This document shows positions 56,405 to 64,000 of a stretch of DNA of 64,000 nucleotides, one piece after another. Position 1 is the stretch's first letter, and each line of letters opens with the position of its first letter. The stretch is taken from the NCBI RefSeq assembly GCF_011397635.1, contig NC_064762.1, positions 20,485,479 through 20,549,478 of the forward strand. Direction: 5' to 3'. This DNA is from Epinephelus fuscoguttatus (lineage: Eukaryota > Chordata > Actinopteri > Perciformes > Serranidae). A program made the translations under genes and the position numbers. The notes under the pieces are model-generated. The model saw only the letters and a list, made by a program, of their open reading frames with translations. It made no database searches and had not been told where the DNA came from.

Positions 56405-56720
56405 AGCGGCAAATTTCGAGGCTGAAAAAATAAAGCCAACGTGAAAGTGGCAAAAAACTGCAGTTCCTTGAATGGCCACTTGAGGCTGGCTCGGTACACA
56501 AGTCAATCACCTCAAACCCGAACTTAACAGCAGAAACAAACATGTTTACAGCCTGTTACAAAACAGTTACGCATATTTAAGGGCAGGGCAGCTTTTAGTG
56601 ACTGCGAGGCATCACCACAGGGGCCGACTTGCTTGTAGGCTTGTTCACACGTCGTTGCAGACTATCTGCCGACTCACCTCCGATCCAAGGTGGCTCTCAA
56701 GATCCTCTGCGACTTCAAAA
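56405..56720 (+). repeat. Interspersed repeat R5, copy 2
   Basis: Shares AAAAAACTGCAGTTCCTTGA, ATGGCCACTTGAGGCTGGCT, AACAGCAGAAACAAACATG and CAGCCTGTTACAAAAC with 40480-40790, same orientation. Confidence 0.6.
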
Positions 56721-56724
56721 CTGG

Positions 56725-59700
56725 GGTGAAAATCGTGTAATGTGAACTAGGCTTAACTCACAAAACTGATCACCTGTTCGCACTTCATTAATTCGTCTTC
56801 ATCTCAAGACCCCGTGTCCACCAAAGCGTTTTTTTCCAAACTGAAAGTGCTAGGCGCTCCTCAGGAAATACCAAGCTGGGAGTGTTTGAGAGCACTTTTG
56901 CCTTGCAGCATTTTTTTAAGCTGAGACGCTTTGGTTGCGTCTGAGAGCTGTGATACAGAATATCCATGGAAGTAAACATGTCTATACAAGGTAGAGTACT
57001 TTCTCTGGACAAGGAGAAGGCTGAAGCATTCAGGTAGAAAGGACAGACAGGTCTGTGTGGGTTCATGAGAGAAAACATATAATTATATATGTATATATAT
57101 ATATATATATATAGTGAGAGAGAGAGAGAGAGAGAGTATATAAACATATATTGTGTCTATTGTTGTTGATCAGCACTTGTACATGTAAGATGTGATGGTT
57201 TGTCTTTGGGTATCTGTCTCTGGGTGTCTCTGAACTTTCGCTAAGCCCCGCCCCTTTGTGATGGTCCATCAAGTGGTCGGAGTAAGCATGGAGCCCACAC
57301 TGTAACTAACTGCACTCCCTGAAGAAATATTATCATAATTTTGGAAAAATGAAAGAGTGATTCCAGAGAGAAGCAGACAGAGGGGTCTACAGTCTGTGTT
57401 TGAAGGATATATCCAGGATGTCAAACTGACTCAGCAGCAACAACAGGTTAAAAAGACAAAGATAGTTAGAAGCTAAAGCCGAACTATAGGCTACAGATCA
57501 CAGTGTAAAAGTGAACCACCACATCACTGCTGATCGCCACACAAGACAATGAAAATAAAGGGAAACTTTGCTGATACTGAACCAGCTGTGTGGCATCACA
57601 GTGTGTGCAGATGAACGGTGTTCACTGGTTCCTGTACAGCAGGGTCGGTCTTTGTTTCACTGTTATAATCATTAAAAAGCAAAAGCAGCATGTGTATACA
57701 TTCAGTAGGCTATATCTTCAGTAGCTAGCTAGCTAACCCTACACTTTCCAGGGTTTGATTTTGGTTTTGGAACAGGAAAGAAACATATATCTTTTTCCAA
57801 CCTCTCCAGGTAACGAGTATCATTAATACACGACGTGCCCCAGGCACAACATTTAGCTCCAAATCCACAAAACCTGCCTGAAAATGAAGGAAATCTGAAA
57901 CGACTGCATTAGAGTCAATGGAGCACAGCTGTGTTGTTGTCGGACCCTGGTCTGGGCCAGCCTGATGCTACGCTATGGTTTGCCAGTCTGCGTCTGGGGG
58001 TGGGACTTAATGAAGGGTCAATTGTTTGACCAAGAAGCAGTGAAGAAATTATGGCGCAAACTGTGGGACACATACATCCACAACTTATCTAAGCCAAATG
58101 TGAAATGTTTGTTCAAAATTCACCTGACAGTTGGATGGAAACACGGCTAGTGTGATGTGATACTTCTGCAGACTGATCTCTTGAATTAGAAATGATTTTT
58201 GATTGTCCAAATAAAGACTAAATGGTTTTGGTAATGTGTGGTGTAGCATTTCTTGGCATTACACATTGTGAAATACGACACAGATTTACAGTTTCATCAA
58301 GTCGAGTCAAGTCAAGGCAGAAGTGATTGTAGCTGCTCTAATAAATATTTTGATCAACTTAAATTGAGCATTAAATGTCTTGTAGTCATTTGTTTTGGTT
58401 CTAAGACCTCTATTAAAACTCTGTACACTATATTACCTCTCTCAGTGACGGCTTACCGGCTTTGTCAGAAAGTGCCAGGAAGTGTGCTAATCATAGTTAG
58501 GAACATGCTGGCTTATTAACATTAATTTTAGCTTGGCTCATTATTAGCTGGTAACTAGCTTCTAGGTCCAAACTGGTGAGGCGTTCGGGTGCCGTTCACA
58601 ACAATAGCTTTATTATTTATCTTCACCACAAAACAGCAAACACGGCCTTCTCATGAGGTCACCATGACACACCAAGAGCTGCTTCCCCACACATGCACAC
58701 TGAAGTACATGTCACACCCTCACAGGTCACCCAAAGGGCCAGCGCCTTTAAAAGGGTAAAGGGTGAGCCGGTAAAAACTACCTGCCCTGCACCAGATGGC
58801 ACACAGAAAAATAAAGACTAGCTGGAGAACATGGTGGAAGATTTAGCAAATACAGAGCCACATATCTCCCTCAGGAATTGAGAGTGAATATTGGACTTGT
58901 GTTTGCCAAGTGGCCAGAGACACAACTCCAGATAAATGCTGATGTTGCTCCGTATCTACTGGATGTGTGCAGACATTTGTCTTATCAGCTATAAGTTGAC
59001 AGAGTAATATATCAAAGCTTGCCAGCTGCCCCCCCCTCAGTGAGCACAATACTATTAGTGTAGGTTTAATTTAAGAAATGTCTTTGGAGTCTTCTGGTGA
59101 CAGCGAAGCAAAAATATTTTTCACTGATATAAACACTTGTGCAAAGGATCAAATTAAAGTGAAGTTTGGTGATTTTGAAAAGGTGTTGGTAGTATTTCCA
59201 ACGTCCTGCGAGGTTTGACAAAAGAAATGAATCATAAGACTTACAAACACTCAGCGAGCACCGCTGCACTCCGGTCTGGATCTTAATTCATGTGGAAATC
59301 TTCTTTGCAGTCAAAACAAATTAAATTACTCTGAGCTATGTCGGGTGATGATTATGCAAAGGAACATTGCTAGCCATTATTGTCACTCACCAGCAAATGC
59401 CCGAGCTACGTACATTCAGCTGACGGAGGGGATGTGCCGGGACTGCCAGAGAGTCTATCAACATTAACTCGACACTGACTCCACCAAATCAGTCTTTTGC
59501 CCATTAATTAATTCTTTTCAGGACATGGCAGGGAAAATAAATGTTCAAGCACTTAGTCTTCTGTCCTCTGACATAACTGGTGTTCATTAAAAGGCAGGCA
59601 GGTGGAACCAGGCGGCAATCGGAAATGCAATTAGTTAATTTTCCGAGAACTGTTTGCAGGGGAGGCTTTTGCATTTTGGTCAGTGTTCTTTTTTTCTGTA

Positions 59701-60160
59701 AACATGTCCACCAGCAGGGAATTCATTATGATAGTGAATTATGTTAGACACACATAAGCAGCAATTAATTATTTCCTCACCAATGAAATATGAGCTGCCA
59801 TAGGGAAATGCTGCTCGAGATCAGTTATAAAACTCACATGGTATATGCCAAATTTTCTTTCCCCCTTATTTTGTCTTTCTGCTCACTAACTGCAGAACAC
59901 CATTTGGAAGAAATATCCCTGCATTTGTGCCTGTGCCGCAGAGCTGAGGACAATGGCTACGAGCATCATTAATCCAAAGTGTCAGTCAGGGCGCACTTAG
60001 CTCTGAATTAGGGGCAGCAAAGTTCAGGCAGTTGAGAGTAGTGTGGGCAGACAGCAGGTGGAGTGCCTGAGGTTATGTAATGTAAACATGAACAAATGCA
60101 AATGCTCATCATGGAACAGACTTTGTGACTCAAAGTGAGAAGTTTAAAGTGATATTTTGG
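56725..60160. other. Non-genic stretch with TA/GA microsatellite
   Basis: A (TA)n tract (57091-57113) is followed at once by (GA)n (57115-57135). No gene recognised. At 59280-59980 the sequence is apparently single-copy and rich in ATTA/TAAT cores (TGCAATTAGTTAATTTTCC, GCAGCAATTAATTATTTCC), a candidate conserved non-coding region. Confidence 0.4.
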
Positions 60161-60164
60161 TGAT

Positions 60165-60270
60165 TTTCAACCAGCTTTGTATCATAATAATGTGTGAAGT
60201 GAGGGTAAATGAACTGCGGTAAACTTTCCCTCAGCTTACCAGTGCCCGGATCTCCTGAGACATGTTTGGC
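60165..60270 (+). repeat. Interspersed repeat R1, copy D (5' part)
   Basis: Shares GATTTTCAACCAGCTTTGTA, TCATAATAATGTG, AAATGAACTGCGGTAAACTT and CTTACCAGTGCCCGGATCTC with copies A and B. Confidence 0.65.
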
Positions 60271-60550
60271 TGTAGACACATTCTGTTTGTATCGTACACA
60301 ACACGCCCCTACAAACCGCGCCCACCTTGGTACAAGGCAAACCCATCAACACAACGGTTATCTGTACCCTGCTACAATGGGACGTTGTTATTAACAAACG
60401 GGGCTAATGATCCACTTTATGATTCATTATGAAGGCGTGATTTATCTTAACCTCCTGAGACTGGAACTTTTGTTTGGTGTGCATTTTCAATTTCCTAGCT
60501 ATTAGGGATTATTAACACAATAACAGGGATTAGTAGGACATTGTCAATGA

Positions 60551-61290
60551 TAATTAAGTCCCATTGTCCTCAAATGAGATGATAAATATGCCCCAATGTC
60601 CTCAGACAAGACTACATCCCAGTGTCCTCAAACCAGACAGTAATGTCTTCAACGTTATCAAACGAGACAATAATAAAGTCCCAATTTCCTCAAATGAGAT
60701 GACAATCAAGTCAAAATGTCCTCAAATGACACGATAATAAAGCCTTAATGTCCTCAAACGAGACTACACCCCAATGTCCTTAAACAAGACTAATAACGAA
60801 GAAAGAATAATAAAGACAACGATAACGCCCCAATGTCCTCAAATGAGACAATAATAAAGTTCAATGTCCTCAAACGAGACAATTATAAAGTCCTAATATT
60901 CTAAAATTAGACAACAATGAAGTCCCAATGTCCTCAAACAAGACAATAGTAAAGTGCCAGCGTCCTCAAATGAGACGACAATAACGTCCCAATGTCCTAA
61001 AACGAGACACTAATCAAGTTCAATATCCTCAAACAAGACAATTATGAAGTCCCAATGTCCTCAGACGAGACAATAATTAAGTCCCAATGTCCTCAAACGA
61101 GACAATGATAAAGTTCCAATGTTCTAAAATTAGACAACAATGAAGTCCCAATGTCCGCAAACGAGATTACATCCCAGTGTCCTTAAACAAGACAGTAGTA
61201 AAGTGCCAGCGTCCTCAAATGAGACGACAGTAACGTCCCAATGTCCTAAAACGAGACACTAATAAAGTTCAATGTCCTCAAACAATACAC
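60551..61290. repeat. 32-bp minisatellite with higher-order structure
   Basis: About 23 tandem copies of a unit close to GTCCCAATGTCCTCAAACGA + GACAATAATAAA, spaced almost exactly 32 bp. Each unit has a short dyad, TGT(C)CTCA-AA-TGAGACA. A block of seven units recurs: TCTAAAATTAGACAACAATG starts near 60900 and again 223 bp later, followed by the same order of unit variants, so a 7-unit block was duplicated. Confidence 0.85.
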
Positions 61291-61294
61291 GTAC

Positions 61295-62275
61295 CACAAT
61301 CCAATACCACATTCCTCATTGCTCTCTCATTAACAGCTTGTTACTGCTCCTAAAAGTTGTCAAATGTGTTGCCATATCAGACTGCAAAACTTTATTAATC
61401 ATGAATAAACAAATTCAACATGAAATTTGATCAGGTTTGTACCTTGTCCACCTTTGTGTCAGGGTCGGCTGCACACTGGCTTGGCAGAAATGGCTGCCAT
61501 CTTGTTTTAACATGAATTAGTGTATTGTGCTCTTACTACCATTAGATGGCATAAAAGAGTGTCCATGAATGAGGACAACAGGTCTAAGTTAAGCAGAATG
61601 AAGTATAAGTTCAAGCAAACCCAAAATGTGATGTCCTCACATGATGACACAGGGTCTCAAGAGATAAGAAGTGCAAGATGGAACCCTTACCCTAACCTTA
61701 AGTGCCTCCCTTTTACCTTAATACTACATAGCTAGCTAAATGCTAACTCAGCATTAGGGCTGCTCCAGGTGCAGCTATACCTACTCACATACTCCCGCTC
61801 CTCTCCCAGCTGCAAATCATGGATGTATAAAGAGACGTGGATACAGAGCTGGAGGCAGGACCCCTTTCATTCCAATGAAAGTTGCTCAGTGGTGCATAAA
61901 ATCTACCTGTGCTGCTCATGGAGCAAGCACACTAGATACTTCCGCCACTAGCCGGCTACTTCCAGCTTAGCGCTCTGCTAACTTGAATGGGGATAAAATG
62001 ATTTAATCTTGTAGCTCTTTCAGACTTTCATGTTATCAGTGTTATCAGTCCAAATGGAATAAAACCTGATAGTAAAATGAATCATTTCATGGAGGTTTCA
62101 CGCTCCAAAAAATGTATCCACTGGTTTACAGGCATCTTTTTTGCCATGTAAGTCTATGAGGATTTGTTTTTTTGGGCCTAGTGGCATCAAGTAATGGTCT
62201 CTGGAGTTGTGATTACACCATTTAGCCAAAACGAAAATTGGCTAAAAAGCCTGGTGCACTTCCTGGGGGCCTGCC
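61295..62275. other. Non-genic stretch with unclassified repeat-like DNA
   Basis: No gene recognised. The segment 61980-62190 (ATCATTTCATGGAGGTTTCA, CATGTAAGTCTATGAGGATT) reads like an interspersed repeat but has no second copy in the window. Confidence 0.3.
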
Positions 62276-62279
62276 CTAA

Positions 62280-62520
62280 ATTCACATTACATCACCCACC
62301 AACGGGAGCGTTTTTTCGGTGTGGCGCTGTAGTTTTAAGTTTTCTACCTCTTGAGGAAAAGCTAATGCCACAGCCCTTTTTCCTCTGTATTCTCTGCTCA
62401 TATGGCACCAATTCCAAAGGTATTTGCCTCTCCCTTCTGCAAAGACAGCCCTAATTTGTGAAAAGACCATCTTTCCAGCAGGAAAATACTTCTTCAGGCT
62501 TCTTTCTCTGGTGAGTCTGG
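62280..62520 (+). repeat. Interspersed repeat R1, copy E (3' part)
   Basis: Shares CATTACATCACCCACCAACG, TTTTCTACCTCTTGAGGAAA, AATGCCACAGCCCTTTTTCC and CCATCTTTCCAGCAG with the 3' half of copy A. It also lacks the Harbinger-like insert found in copy C. Confidence 0.65.
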
Positions 62521-62524
62521 TACC

Positions 62525-64000
62525 CTCAAACAAGCTGAAAGACAATTATTATGTGTGGGAGAGCACACATAACACACACGGTACATTAACAGCTGTTTTC
62601 ACCACATGCAATTCTCTAACTTCAGAGCAGCAACTTCAAACTAATATAATTTAAACGTAATTGACGATGGTTACTGTGGTGATGTAGGACTAAGTGGCTT
62701 GGCGATGAAGGAGGGAACAGCAGTGAATCACATGCTCATTTATCCTCTGAATGAGGGGGTGTTTGGTTAAACTGTGTCCACTGTGCAGTCCCAGAGACAA
62801 GAGAGATGACAGCTTTTTTGTTTTGCATGGGAAGCTCTGTGTACATCTCCATCTGTCTGCTGCTTTTGCAAACTATGTGCGTGATTCTCAGTCTAGCTCT
62901 CTGCTGTAACGTGGCCTCACATAACTTTATTCACACCCAGTTTGCAGCTCCTGTCGGGCCTTTAGGACAACACTCGCGGGAGTGACTTGCTGTTGACTCC
63001 AGGCTCCACATGCCATGGCAGCAGTTCAGCTCTGAACAACCGTTTCCAATTCTACTTCTCACTGGTGGTGCATGTGGGGGGGCTGGCCTCCAAGTGTGTA
63101 GTGAGCATCAACAACCAGGGGAGGGGGCAATGGAGTTATATCAGTTCCCCGCAGCAAGTCTGCCATTTGCTCTTTCTCCTAGATGCCCCGAGGCGGTCTC
63201 TGTAGGCATTGTGGTTGACAGTTGGTGAGCTGCAATGACGCTTCAACAAATGAGCAGCAACAGGGAGGAGCGACTGAGAGGCGGAGGAGGAGGAGGGAGA
63301 AGTGAAAACATTGGTGTTTTGTTGATGCAGAAAATTCCCTGTGATCGGGTGGGTGTTCACAACACAATGCCAGTCTAACGGTAATTACATATTCGGTTGC
63401 AAGTAAACAAGATGACATATTTTCGTGGCAGTCATGCTGTCATGATATCAGTGAGGGCAGTGTCGGAAAATATCTACAAGACAACATGAAACCCCTGCCT
63501 CAAAGATAAGCACTGAATAAGAAATGAGCCGCAGATGAGTGCCTCCCCAGAAGCCTCGGCAGTTAAACCCACTGAAGTCGGCTCTGATCCTGCATTAGCT
63601 TTTTATCACTCAAGACAAATTAAAAACTCTCACTCAAAGTCAAGGAATATTGTTTTAGGCATACCAGTCTAATAGGGCTGCCTGGACATCAGGATGGCTG
63701 CTGGTTGTGAGCTGTCTGAGTACTAGTAGTGATGAAATGTCTGAGTTTGCAGATGTACAACATGAATACACTTACTACTGATGACTCACTGCACCAACCT
63801 GTATAGGCTACACAAGGCTCACAGGCTCTCCGTGTCTCTTCCTGCATTGCAGCCTCATGTTTAGTAGCATGTACGGGAAAGGTTTGGGCCTTTTATTCCA
63901 TTAAAAAGATTTCTTATTCTTTCTTATGTATTTTTTGAGGCTTTTTTTGCTTGTTTCATGAGGAAAAACAGGATCCTGCGACAGCTGGTTTAAATGTCAG
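62525..64000. other. Non-genic stretch
   Basis: No gene or classified repeat recognised. The GC-richer part at 62930-63300 has overlapping frames on both strands without a known domain; an unrecognised exon there cannot be excluded. Confidence 0.35.

Noticed and set aside
60551-61290. CRISPR-like regular repeats
   Set aside because: The 32-bp units are directly tandem without unique spacers, in a vertebrate genome; it is a minisatellite.
63010-63228. 72-codon overlapping frames in the GC-richer end of the window
   Set aside because: Two overlapping same-strand frames and antisense frames are equally open; no known protein is recognised.

Overview
The window is nuclear DNA from a bony fish, most likely a percomorph teleost. 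Three things point there: two small spliced vertebrate genes with teleost-like sequence (ripply2 and mrap2), Rex1-like and Rex3-like LINE pieces with tRNA-derived SINEs, and a dense mix of hAT-like and PIF/Harbinger-like DNA transposons. Most of the 64 kb is non-coding.

Genes. ripply2 lies on the minus strand at 21196-21735 in three exons and encodes a 118-aa Groucho-recruiting T-box modulator used in somite segmentation. mrap2 lies on the plus strand at 53804-55669 in three coding exons and encodes a 232-aa single-pass melanocortin receptor accessory protein. The two are divergently oriented and about 32 kb apart. From memory of mammalian genomes, RIPPLY2, CYB5R4 and MRAP2 sit next to one another, so this looks like a conserved block in which cyb5r4 is not recognisable between the two. 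The genes act in different processes; nothing in the sequence suggests they share a pathway.

Layout. 1-6.9 kb: single-copy DNA, then a MITE/hAT/SINE nest at 1.7-3.2 kb. 6.9-14.2 kb: nested transposons (SINE, repeat family R1, LINE tail, L1-like fragment, hAT MITE, Harbinger-like element). 14.9-19.4 kb: four same-orientation copies of an unclassified repeat. 19.6-20.2 kb: family R2. 20.9-22.4 kb: ripply2 with a TATA-like box and a T-box/E-box cluster upstream. 22.8-29.2 kb: several MITEs, a Rex3 tail, and a hAT element sitting in the loop of a palindrome. 29.3-34.4 kb: a decayed Rex1-like LINE split by a 1.9-kb hAT element that carries a tandem array of splice-bounded exon-like units. 34.4-43.2 kb: further repeats, a SINE, a MITE and a broken transposon ORF. 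47.8-49.2 kb: a long-inverted-repeat MITE (R3) split by a Harbinger-like element. 50.8-52.6 kb: a LINE 3' fragment and R2 copies. 53.4-56.2 kb: mrap2. 60.5-61.3 kb: a 32-bp minisatellite.

Repeat family names used below are local to this window: R1 (8.2, 11.6, 13.0, 60.2 and 62.3 kb), R2 (19.6, 45.3, 51.5 and 52.0 kb), R3 (1.7 and 47.8 kb), R4 (22.8, 24.3 and 24.8 kb), R5 (40.5 and 56.4 kb). The most notable non-genic pattern is that four transposon copies of different sequence each keep little more than the ATG-proximal coding piece of a transposon protein, two of them Myb/SANT-like.
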